From NCBI GenBank assembly GCA_003142815.1, contig PLNP01000011.1:166953-211845 (forward strand): a stretch of DNA of 44,893 nucleotides. The letters run 5' to 3'. Position 1 is the first letter of the stretch; each line of letters opens with the position of its first letter. This DNA is from Rhodanobacteraceae bacterium. Its GTDB lineage: Bacteria; Pseudomonadota; Gammaproteobacteria; Xanthomonadales; Rhodanobacteraceae. The notes under the pieces are model-generated. The model was not told the DNA's origin. It did no database searches and worked only from the letters and a program-made list of their open reading frames with translations. Of this stretch, positions 26,345 to 33,384 are shown in pieces. The position numbers and the translations under genes were made by a program.

Positions 26345-27162
26345 GGGGTCAGAGTGCACTTTCGCGCACGCCGCCGGGCGGATCTCCGACAGACACGCAC
26401 TCGCAGCCGCGGCACGCTGGTGTTCCGTATCCCAGCACATCCCGACCCGTGCCCCGCCAGCCACGCCTCGATCTTCCCGGCATTCCGCAGCATGTCATCC
26501 AGCGCGGCAATGATCGGCAACCCTGTTTCTTCTCGTCAGACGACTACGAGCGATACCGCAGCCAACTGCGGGAGATTTCGTTACGCGAGGGCTGCGCCAT
26601 CCATGGCTACGTGCTGATGACCAATCACGTGCACCTGCTGGTAACGCCGTCGACGACCGGCGCCATCGCACGCATGATGCAAGCCCTCGGTCGGCGTTAC
26701 GTCCGGCACGTCAATGACCGCTATCACCGCACGGGCACGCTGTGGGAGGGGCGCTACAAGGCGTGCCCGGTCGATACCGAAACATACTTCCTGCAATGCC
26801 TGCGTTACATCGAGCTCAATCCCGTTCGCGCACGGATGGTCGCCGACCCGGCCGACTATCCCTGGTCCAGCCACACCTGCAACGCGCTCCGCCGAACCGA
26901 CGCGCTGGTCACACCCCATCCCTGCTGGCGGGCGCTCGCCTCATCCGCACAAGCACGTTGCGCGACGTACCGCCGCTTCGTCCTCGCAGACATCGATCCA
27001 GCAGAAACCGAAGCAATCCGCCTGTTCCTCCAGCGCCAGCATGCCCTGGGCTCCGCTCGCTTCCGCGCCGCTATCGAAACCCAACTCGGCCGCCGCGCCG
27101 GTCCGGCGACGATCGGACGGCCGCGCAAGGATCGATCCGTCCGGGAAAGTGCACTCTGACCC
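26345..27162 (+). mobile_element. Y1-transposase element with inverted terminal repeats
   Basis: About 0.82 kb bounded by GGGGTCAGAGTGCACTTT (26345-26362) and its inverted copy AAAGTGCACTCTGACCC (27146-27162), 17 bases matching exactly. It encloses one transposase gene whose stop codon lies inside the right repeat. No obvious target-site duplication was found: the flanks are ACCCAAACC and GGGTTTCC, which extend the inverted symmetry. Confidence 0.8.
26449..27159 (+). CDS. Y1/HUH transposase (COG1943, IS200-like/RAYT-related)
   Basis: 236 residues. His60-Val-His62 in YVLMTNHVHLLVTP is the HUH metal site and Tyr120 in CLRYIELNPVRARMV the nucleophile; GTLWEGRYKACPVDTETYF is typical of the longer 'transposase' subgroup of COG1943 rather than of short RAYTs. 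I chose the GTG at 26449, which begins PRQPRLDLPGIPQHVIQRGN, the usual N-terminus; the frame is open further upstream but that part belongs to the broken neighbour copy. The stop TGA is part of the right inverted repeat. Likely functional as judged by eye. Confidence 0.9.
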   Translation: MPRQPRLDLPGIPQHVIQRGNDRQPCFFSSDDYERYRSQLREISLREGCAIHGYVLMTNHVHLLVTPSTTGAIARMMQALGRRYVRHVNDRYHRTGTLWEGRYKACPVDTETYFLQCLRYIELNPVRARMVADPADYPWSSHTCNALRRTDALVTPHPCWRALASSAQARCATYRRFVLADIDPAETEAIRLFLQRQHALGSARFRAAIETQLGRRAGPATIGRPRKDRSVRESAL

Positions 27163-27292
27163 GGGTTTCCTTAAAGCATTTCCACGTTGATTCAGTGTCG
27201 TCGCTATTCGTGCTGAATTCTGGCGCGACCGCTTTCCGGCGACCGATCAACCAACATCGAACCGGATCGCTGAAAGAAACATCGCAGAGGAA

Positions 27293-28153
27293 TCAGTGAC
27301 ACAGAGGTTTGGCGGGAACAGCCTTAACGCCGGAACTGTCGAGCGCAAGACCTTCAACCTCCGAACCATCTCCGATTCGCTCCAGAATTTTAAGGGTGTC
27401 GTCCGACGACAGAGAAAATACGGTTCCGTGATTGCTGCCATCCAGATGCGTGCGATTGATCACAATCAGGGCACCCGTCCCAAGGGCGTAGGACTTGAGA
27501 TTACTTATCATCGAACGCAACTTCGGCTCCGGAAAATAGCCACGATTGAGAATGTTTGCCGCACGGACAATATCAAAGCGCTTTTCAAACGCCGGGTTCG
27601 GCACAGCTAGGTCATCTTCGACAAAGTCCATTTTCAATGAATTGATCCTCCGTGAAATAAGTTTTACATTTTTCCGATGTGATGTTTGAAGTCTAATTGG
27701 TATGCTCTGCATAACCTTAGTCAGAATCCAATATCCGAAAATGTAGTCGAGTCGTCGATTCCATGCTCTAATCGCTACCCCGAAACATTCATATTGGAGC
27801 GGGGTCCCCGAAGCGTCGATTAACACCCGGACGCCCGGAGCAACATCGAGTATCGCGGCCTCGATCCCGATATCGGTGGCCACAATAGAAGGGTCAATAC
27901 CGCTGGACCTAAAGACCTCCTGCAAATCGCATGTCGTTGCACCTGACGATACCGCGACATCCAGAATTGAGGGATGGCGCCAACCTCGGTCGTGCGAAAG
28001 CCTGGCAATGATCACGTCCAATTTAAGCATCCGCCCAGAATCCGTCGTCTTGAACGTCCTGTTGCTGTTTCGGATTCCCGCAAAAAACTTAGCCTCTTGC
28101 TTCCGGCTAAGGGTTTTGAGTGGCTTATTGAAATATCTAAATGCCGTGATCAT
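27293..28153 (-). CDS. Putative SAM-dependent methyltransferase
   Basis: 286 residues, AT-richer than the backbone. The SAM-binding strand-loop reads HPSILDVAVSSGATTCDLQE (about residues 60-79), then SIVATDIGIEAAILD. FDIVRAANILNRGYFPEPKL occupies the place of motif IV, followed by SYALGTGALIVINRT. The glycine-rich loop is unusual (VAVSSGAT), so the call is moderate. It lies in the mosaic zone between the Y1 element and the gmd remnant and could modify the glycan or be cargo. The ATG at 28153 was taken because the conserved part needs it; no strong ribosome site. Confidence 0.6.
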   Translation of the reverse strand: MITAFRYFNKPLKTLSRKQEAKFFAGIRNSNRTFKTTDSGRMLKLDVIIARLSHDRGWRHPSILDVAVSSGATTCDLQEVFRSSGIDPSIVATDIGIEAAILDVAPGVRVLIDASGTPLQYECFGVAIRAWNRRLDYIFGYWILTKVMQSIPIRLQTSHRKNVKLISRRINSLKMDFVEDDLAVPNPAFEKRFDIVRAANILNRGYFPEPKLRSMISNLKSYALGTGALIVINRTHLDGSNHGTVFSLSSDDTLKILERIGDGSEVEGLALDSSGVKAVPAKPLCH

Positions 28154-28197
28154 TGATTGATATCTTTAAATCTTTTTTTGCCCTTCAGCCGGACCAG

Positions 28198-28392
28198 TTA
28201 CTGGTGCCGCTCAAGTTCGCCTTCGACCAATTTCATCACGATCTCAGGCATAGGCACACTCGCAGACCAATTCAACTCTCGGGCCGCCTTACCCGCATTG
28301 CCAACAGAATACTCAAGTTCGTAGGGACGCAACAAGGCAGGGTCGCAATCGACGAAGTCTTGCCATTCGAGGTCAAGGGAGGCAAGGATAAA
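28198..28392 (-). pseudogene. gmd: GDP-mannose 4,6-dehydratase, C-terminal remnant
   Basis: The minus strand reads LDLEWQDFVDCDPALLRPYE, then LEYSVGNAGKAARELNWSAS and EIVMKLVEGELERHQ before a TAA at 28198-28200. This is the C-terminal end of Gmd (pattern W..FV..DP.L.RP.E, then GN..KA...L.W, ending in LVE.ELER). About 65 codons remain; everything upstream is missing and replaced by junction repeat copy 2. Gmd makes GDP-4-keto-6-deoxymannose, the precursor of GDP-fucose, GDP-rhamnose and GDP-perosamine, so the ancestral cluster used such a sugar. Confidence 0.85.
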
Positions 28393-28397
28393 GGCTA

Positions 28398-28521
28398 AAG
28401 GATAGGAAATCCAAAGCCACCTTCGCCCAGGCTACAGTCTACGCCGCGGGTTCACGCGGTCAAGGCGCCCCGCAGGGCCGCCCAGCCTGCCCTGTGACGG
28501 GTACTTTTGCGGGTCGAATGC
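28398..28521 (+). repeat. Junction repeat, copy 2
   Basis: Same element as at 25870, here to its full right end GGGCGTCGAATGC-like terminus (TTTTGCGGGTCGAATGC). It carries a local duplication of about 8 bases after CGCCCAG. Left neighbour: gmd fragment cut in its N-terminal direction. Right neighbour: glycosyltransferase fragment cut at its N-terminus. So both flanking genes are broken at the repeat. Confidence 0.88.
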
Positions 28522-28865
28522 TAAAAGCGTACGCGGAGGCAGATCTGCTTGTGCATCCTGCCCGCTATGAAGGCTATCCGAATGTGATCCAGGAAGCTCT
28601 TGCCGCGGGCCGTCCGGTCGTGGCGACGGGTTGCCCGGGCGCGACGCGTGATCTACTGGCCGGTGGCCGATTCGGCCTTCTGGTTAAGAGCGACGATGTC
28701 GAGGCGCTTAAGGACGCGTTGGCCGCGATCCTTCCGCACGCGGGACGCCGCGCCTCACTCGCGAAGGCGCATGCTGCGGTCGCACCCTTTGAGGCCGATC
28801 GTGTGGCAAACCGATGGATTAGCTTGTTTCGCGACGTCCTGAGCCGGCGCTCGAAAAAACGATAG
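28518..28865 (+). pseudogene. Glycosyltransferase family 4, C-terminal fragment
   Basis: 115 codons encoding only the end of a GT4 enzyme: AEADLLVHPARYEGYPNVIQ, with the EX7E motif (EGYPNVIQE), then EALAAGRPVVATGCPGATRD and a normal C-terminal helix. The N-terminal two thirds are missing. The ATG is supplied by the end of junction repeat copy 2 (GTCGAATGC); an in-frame GTG lies inside the repeat at 28494. It could still be translated but cannot be an active transferase alone. Confidence 0.85.
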
Positions 28866-28895
28866 CCGCGCCAGGTGTTTCAAACCCCAGGGATT

Positions 28896-28939
28896 TTCGA
28901 GGCGCCTAGTTTAAAGATTCGAGGCAACTAGTTTAAAGA
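28896..28939 (+). repeat. 22-bp tandem repeat at the 3' end of a methyltransferase gene
   Basis: TTCGAGGCGCCTAGTTTAAAGA (28896-28917, differing at two positions) is followed directly by a second copy at 28918-28939. The second contains the last codons of the methyltransferase on the minus strand. Because 22 is not a multiple of 3, the duplication creates the stop. Confidence 0.85.
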
Positions 28940-29732
28940 GATGACACGCGCTACCGAGAGAACCGGCCAGACGGCCGCGTTCTGCGAGGCCAAGGCGGGG
29001 ACCGAATAGCATATTGCCAGTATAAAATAGCCCCATCGGCTCGTCGTGGACAACTAAAAAGCCGTTCTTCTGAAAATTGCGCCGCCACCATTCGGGGTGA
29101 AACAACCAAAGCTCGCTAATAATATTACCGCGTTCGCCGTGACGCCGCTGCAGTAGGCGTCCCGCAACATAGCGCGCGCTTTGGTACCACGCGAGGGCGA
29201 GTCGGCGCAGTTCGGCGCGTCGGGGAAGCGCGCGCGGAAGCAGTTGTGGCAACGCTATAAATAAATACACGACCGCATCCGGCAATGACGACAGCGTCGT
29301 CCATAAACGCCAGCTGTGGGTTGGCAACACATGAATGCAATATCCGGACGGCTTCAGTATCCGCCTGATCTCGGCATGCATTTGCGGCAGGTCCGGGACG
29401 TGCTCCAAAACGTTTGAGGAGAAGACAATGTCGACACTGGCATCGGGCAGCGGGATATGTTTGCCGTCATAGTCGATAATTGGAAACTGGCGGTTTAAAG
29501 CGTAGTTGGAATCCGAGATTTCGATTGCAGTAACGTCAAAGCCGCGGCGTTTGAGCTCTAGCGATTGCTCTCCAGTGCCGGCCCCGATTTCAAGAACGCG
29601 CGCTTGCGGTTCGAAAAAGGTAACGATCCGGTCGATCTCGGCCTTACGCAGCGTATTGAGGTGGGGAATGGAGAACATGAGAGTTTTGATCAATAAATCT
29701 GGATCAATGGCGCAGAGCAGCGGTGTTGTCAT
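28911..29732 (-). CDS. Class I SAM-dependent methyltransferase
   Basis: About 273 residues from the ATG at 29732. ARVLEIGAGTGEQSLELKRR is motif I, VTAIEISDSNYAL motif II, and SVDIVFSSNVLEHVPDLPQM the post-motif region, of Methyltransf_11 type. Start uncertain: ATGs at 29744, 29735, 29732 and 29678 are in frame and none has a strong ribosome site. The first three overlap the truncated glycosyltransferase upstream by about 30-40 bases; the last lies 26 bases after its stop. Sits in the mosaic zone; likely once part of the glycan cluster (sugar methylation). The extreme C-terminus is affected by a 22-bp duplication. Confidence 0.75.
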   Translation of the reverse strand: MTTPLLCAIDPDLLIKTLMFSIPHLNTLRKAEIDRIVTFFEPQARVLEIGAGTGEQSLELKRRGFDVTAIEISDSNYALNRQFPIIDYDGKHIPLPDASVDIVFSSNVLEHVPDLPQMHAEIRRILKPSGYCIHVLPTHSWRLWTTLSSLPDAVVYLFIALPQLLPRALPRRAELRRLALAWYQSARYVAGRLLQRRHGERGNIISELWLFHPEWWRRNFQKNGFLVVHDEPMGLFYTGNMLFGPRLGLAERGRLAGSLGSACHLFKLVASNL

Positions 29733-30120
29733 CATCGCCGTCATCTGGCACTGGGAGGGTTCCGCGAAGATGCAAGGCATCGAATGTTCTGACCATCCGC
29801 TCAAGCGAATAGCGATCTTCGATGCGCCCGCGGGCAGCGCTGGCACGTGCGCCGTGTTTCGTCTCCGGCTCCGCCATGATGCGGGTGATTGCTGACGCCA
29901 TCCCCGCGATGTCGCAAGGTGAAACAATGACGCCGGTATCCCCAACGATGTGACGTGAATCTCCGACATCTGTCGCCACGACGGGAACGCCGCATGCCAT
30001 AGCTTCAGCTACGACGTTTGGAAATCCTTCGCCAAATATTGAAGTTGACAACATCAGATCGGCCGCCGTGTGGAGAGTGGGCATGTCGTGTCGAATCCCG
30101 AGCGCCGTCAGGTTTGATGG
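29704..30120 (-). pseudogene. Glycosyltransferase family 4, C-terminal fragment
   Basis: The remaining part reads NLTALGIRHDMPTLHTAADL, then FGEGFPNVVAEAMACGVPVV (EX7E motif) and DVGDSRHIVGDTGVIV to a stop at 29704. About 138 codons are left; the N-terminal domain and half the donor domain are missing. Upstream the frame runs through an AAAAGAT heptamer tract into junction repeat copy 3. It is similar to the intact GT4 at 19090-20262. Confidence 0.85.
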
Positions 30121-30160
30121 AAAAGATAAAAGATAGATAAAAGATAAAAGATAAAAGATA
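30121..30160 (+). repeat. AAAAGAT heptamer tract
   Basis: Five AAAAGAT units, with one partial AGAT between the second and third, fill the gap between the broken glycosyltransferase and junction repeat copy 3. Shorter traces (AAAAGGATAGG, AAAGGCTAAAGGATAGG) border copies 1 and 2 at the same edge, so the tract belongs to the repeat's left end. Confidence 0.85.
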
Positions 30161-30270
30161 GGAAATCCAAAGCCACCTTTGCCCAGTCTACGCCGCGGGT
30201 TCACGCGGTCAAGGCGCTTCGCAGGGCCGCCCGGCCTGCCCTGTGACGGGCACTTTTGCGGGTCGAATGC
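30155..30270 (+). repeat. Junction repeat, copy 3
   Basis: Matches copy 2 to the terminal GCGGGTCGAATGC, without its 8-base insertion. Left neighbour is a glycosyltransferase cut at its N-terminus; right neighbour is an unrecognised fragment (30271-30395) and then a transposase remnant. The minus-strand TTGACC (30207-30212) and TAGACT (30185-30190) pair is conserved. Confidence 0.88.
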
Positions 30271-30395
30271 CCTTGCGGCGGCTACTGGCACTGAACAAAA
30301 CGGTTCGGCGGTCTCTCGCGTGGCGCTTTCGCCGTTTCGCGGACGAGCCTCAGCATCGACACGGCATCGCTCGCGTCGGGCGGGGTCGAACTCGC

Positions 30396-30645
30396 CTACC
30401 AGACCATGTCCTGGCTCTGGTTTTCGTAGTCGGGCATGACATCGACTGGCGGATCGAGGTTGAGCGATCTGCGGGTGCAGAAATCATCCCGTTTCGTCAT
30501 ATCGACGTCGCCGGGCGGGCCGCGGATCGGTGCCATGCGCGGCGCGCGGCTGGGTTCGCCGATGTGATCGAGAATGCGCACGATGACGGGGCGCTCGGTG
30601 ATGAAGGCGACCAGCCAAGGCCGCCACGTTATTGGGCAACCAGCC
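30396..30645 (-). pseudogene. Transposase C-terminal remnant (possibly IS91-like)
   Basis: The minus strand reads LVAFITERPVIVRILDHIGE, PSRAPRMAPIRGPPGDVDM, then VDVMPDYENQSQDMVW and a TAG at 30396. The pattern of AFIT...VI.RILDHIGEP..APR.AP.RGPP is what I know from C-termini of IS91-like or related rolling-circle transposases, but the family is named from memory. The rest of the gene is absent. Confidence 0.5.
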
Positions 30646-30721
30646 CACCCACCGCATCGGCGAGGGGCTGAAGGGGGCGATGGACTGGTATGTTAGCTTC
30701 GTTTCGCAACAACCGGCACGA

Positions 30722-31022
30722 TGACTGACTGAGGTGAAGGCGGATAACTGTAAAAAGATTTATGTGCGGATGCCGCTTATACTGGATAAGCCGCGTTGCA
30801 ACTGATTGAGCAGCATGGTTACATACCGCAGTCAAAGGCCACCATCAAGAGCAACAGGATTTGATGATTGACTCCGGCAAGAAGGCGCGCCGCTGCGTTG
30901 TTGAGGTTGCACGCAGTGGTTTAACCGCTGCCGCAAGATGCTGGTGCGTTATGAAAAGCTTGAGCGCAGTTTCATCGGCCTGAATCATTTTGCCGCTGCC
31001 ACCGGGAGAATCTATCACGCTT
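30722..31022 (+). pseudogene. IS5-type transposase, decayed 3' part
   Basis: Disconnected frames on the plus strand give ADAAYTG, LQLIEQHGYIP, then WFNRCRKMLVRYEKLERSFI and GLNHFAAA. Together these are the last quarter of an IS5-family (DDE) transposase, from the second Asp region to the W.N..R.L..RYE....F signature containing the catalytic Glu. Several frameshifts and in-frame stops are present. Confidence 0.75.
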
Positions 31023-31105
31023 AACACGAGGCGGCGGATATATGCTTACAACACCGGAGCGGAGGCCCAGTCGGTTTTTTTTTAGTTAATACGAGGGATT
31101 AAAAA

Positions 31106-32722
31106 ATGAAAAATAACTTTCTGTCTCGTTGGCTTTTTCTGCTGACTATCATCCCAGCTTTAGTATTCGCCGATAGTAGCGTTACTTCACCAAATCCAAA
31201 ACTATACAGCGATGCGATGCGCGCCGATTTTGCAAGCACGGCATCAGGCAAGAGCGTGGCGCTTGTCGGTTACATGCCAGTCGACGCGCGTTCTGTAGCG
31301 TCAATGGTACAAGTCAAGCCGGGTAAGGTTGTCAGCGTCAAGGATTATGGTGCGGTGGCAAATGGATTAACCGACGATGCCCCTGCGTTTCGCAAAGCAA
31401 TTGCCCATCTGGCGACCAGAGGCGGCGGAACTTTATTGATGCCAGCCGGAAGTTATTTTCTCGATTCGTTTGATTCAGCGGCTATCTCGCAGGACGAATA
31501 TGCAGCATTTGTGCTAACCAGCGGCGTAATACTGAAAGGCGAGAGCAATAATTCGACATCGCTGAAAATTTCCGCAACGTTGCAAAGCAGGGTGCCGACT
31601 GGAATGGTACAGGGCGGTGGACGCATCAACTTTATAGGAGTCAAATCAGGAGCAGTGGGTGCAATTGTCAGGGACATAAATTTCGATTACAACGGTATCG
31701 TTCTAAAAGACCTCTCGTTCCGCAGCTACAATGCAGTTCGCAGTGCAGGAAACGACATCCTGATTGAGCGAATTCGGGCGATAAATGCGCCGGGGCGAAA
31801 CGTGATAGTGGCATCTAGTGGGGCAACCTTTCGCGACTCGGTGATCACCAATGGGAATCAAAATGTGCGAGGGAACAGCGCAGCTAACGATAGCAGTTTC
31901 GTCTATTTAAATGGCAAAGACAACCTTGTTGAAAATAACGTGTTTTCCAATACAGTCACCGCCATTTCAAACAGCGGCGGTGTGGAAATTCATGCAACAA
32001 ATTCCAAGGTTCTTAATAATAAATTTATAAATTTATTTCCTGCGATATATGACGGCATAGAAGATGGAACCGTAGCCAATAACAATCAAATTAAAGGCAA
32101 TTACTTTGAAAATTGCAAAGGCGGCGTACATTCGGTGGGCAAACATCGCGGCTGGATCATTGCAAACAATCGCTTTGTAGATAGCAATGTTGCACCGTGG
32201 TGGGCCATTATGACACCGCGAGACGATCTAACCGGCGTGACATCGGCAGGCGTGCAAGAAAACGTCACGATTGAAAACAATACCTTTGAAACCGTAAGCG
32301 GCGATCCGCAAAGGTCATACATACGTGTAGCAGGCTTTCAAAATTCAGTCATCAAGGGAAATAAATTCAACGGCAATGTAGCGCCAGTCAGTTTTATAGT
32401 TTCGACTACAGAAACAAAAAACGTAAGCGTCGTGGACAACCTGTTTAAAAATCCGCCAAGTTCAAGATTTACTTTTGGACAGGTGCATTTGAGCGGAGAT
32501 AACAATGGAAAATGGGGCGGCGCATTTACCGACATTCTGGTAAAAAATAATCGGTTTTTAAATGACAAGGCGCTTCCCGTGCCGAGCAATATTTATCCAT
32601 TTGCCTCGAGCGGAAAGGGAAACCTCACATTTACCAATAACAAGGCGCTGGATAATCAAATCGTGAACATTAATGTTTGTTCTGGGGGGCCGAAAGGGCG
32701 ATTGAGTAATGAGAAGCAATGA
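31106..32722 (+). CDS. Secreted parallel beta-helix protein (pectate lyase superfamily)
   Basis: 538 residues with a signal peptide (MKNNFLSRWLFLLTIIPALV, cleaved after VFA). VSVKDYGAVANGLTDDAPAF (from about residue 75) and RGGGTLLMPAGSYFL are the N-terminal signature of the Pectate_lyase_3 type right-handed beta-helix, followed by many N-N-x-F/I turns such as NNVFSN, NNKFIN, NNRFVD and NNTFE. Such proteins bind or cleave polysaccharide; no catalytic set was identified. The ATG has GAGGG eight bases upstream. The gene is strikingly AT-rich (about 45% GC by eye), unlike the backbone, and sits between IS remnants: horizontal acquisition is likely. The last 12 residues look atypical and may reflect truncation. 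Confidence 0.78.
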   Translation: MKNNFLSRWLFLLTIIPALVFADSSVTSPNPKLYSDAMRADFASTASGKSVALVGYMPVDARSVASMVQVKPGKVVSVKDYGAVANGLTDDAPAFRKAIAHLATRGGGTLLMPAGSYFLDSFDSAAISQDEYAAFVLTSGVILKGESNNSTSLKISATLQSRVPTGMVQGGGRINFIGVKSGAVGAIVRDINFDYNGIVLKDLSFRSYNAVRSAGNDILIERIRAINAPGRNVIVASSGATFRDSVITNGNQNVRGNSAANDSSFVYLNGKDNLVENNVFSNTVTAISNSGGVEIHATNSKVLNNKFINLFPAIYDGIEDGTVANNNQIKGNYFENCKGGVHSVGKHRGWIIANNRFVDSNVAPWWAIMTPRDDLTGVTSAGVQENVTIENNTFETVSGDPQRSYIRVAGFQNSVIKGNKFNGNVAPVSFIVSTTETKNVSVVDNLFKNPPSSRFTFGQVHLSGDNNGKWGGAFTDILVKNNRFLNDKALPVPSNIYPFASSGKGNLTFTNNKALDNQIVNINVCSGGPKGRLSNEKQ

Positions 32723-32884
32723 GAAAACTTTAATCAGTCAACAAGGTGTCAAGAACCAACACAAACCCATTCCTGATTCGCGCTGAAGTTCAGCCAGCCA
32801 GAGCGGCAGAAAACGCCCGCAAATGCCGCTCTGTCCATGGTTTGCAACGTGCCACGGCGACCAGTAAACGGGGCACGAGAATCT

Positions 32885-33040
32885 TCAGGTCAAACCGGCG
32901 GTTGTCCCAAAAAAGGGATGGACAAATCGCCACGCGGCTTCGGCGAGGTAACGATGGGCATAGGTCGGAAATTTGAACGCGTGATAGGTGCCATCGAGCG
33001 AACGTTTGACGTTGCTCGGCACGGTGTTGAGCCAGCGCAT
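32885..33040 (-). pseudogene. IS1595-type transposase, C-terminal remnant
   Basis: The minus strand reads RWLNTVPSNVKRSLDGTYHA, then FKFPTYAHRYLAEAAWRF, the well-known end of IS1595-family (ISXO2-like) transposases (NxKRSLxGTYHxF....RYLxEAxWRFN). Only about 50 codons remain before a stop at 32885. Confidence 0.85.
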
Positions 33041-33384
33041 GCCGCCCGCTTCGATAGCGGCACGACCACCCGCGCTTTCGATGACGATATGCGCATGGCC
33101 CCGGCGCGCAACCCCGGGGTCGAGGCGGTTTACGTCGACCGCGTGGTGCTCATCCGCGAGAAGAGCACGGCGACGCGGTGAAGCTAAACCGCGGCAGGGT
33201 AGGCGCTCCGCTCTACTTCGGATCATCGAAGCGGTCCCAGTCGTAGTTGAAGCGCTTGTTTTCGACGGTCCGCGATCAAGCACCGCAGGGCTGCTGTTGG
33301 AAAAGTCGTCAAGAATGACCGGCTTACGCCAGCCTTCCAATGGCTGATTCCCGATGAACGATGCCAGGCGAGGCGCCTGCGCTA
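33041..33384. other. Unassigned region with gene debris
   Basis: No intact gene recognised. The plus strand has a short frame ending VDRVVLIREKSTATR before a TGA at about 33180; the minus strand has a fragment KRFNYDWDRFDDPK ending near 33213. Both look like coding debris of unknown origin between the IS1595 remnant and the redox operon. Confidence 0.4.

Noticed and set aside
25960-26448. Upstream extension of the intact Y1 transposase
   Set aside because: That stretch is the broken sister copy read in another frame; the family start is at 26449.
25870-30270. Integron attC cassette sites for the 104-124 bp repeat
   Set aside because: No GTTRRRY or RYYYAAC core sites and no integrase nearby; the copies are near-identical rather than fold-conserved and sequence-variable.
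30243-30671. Plus-strand frame starting in junction repeat copy 3
   Set aside because: Its first codons are the repeat end and the rest is antisense to a transposase remnant; no protein family seen.
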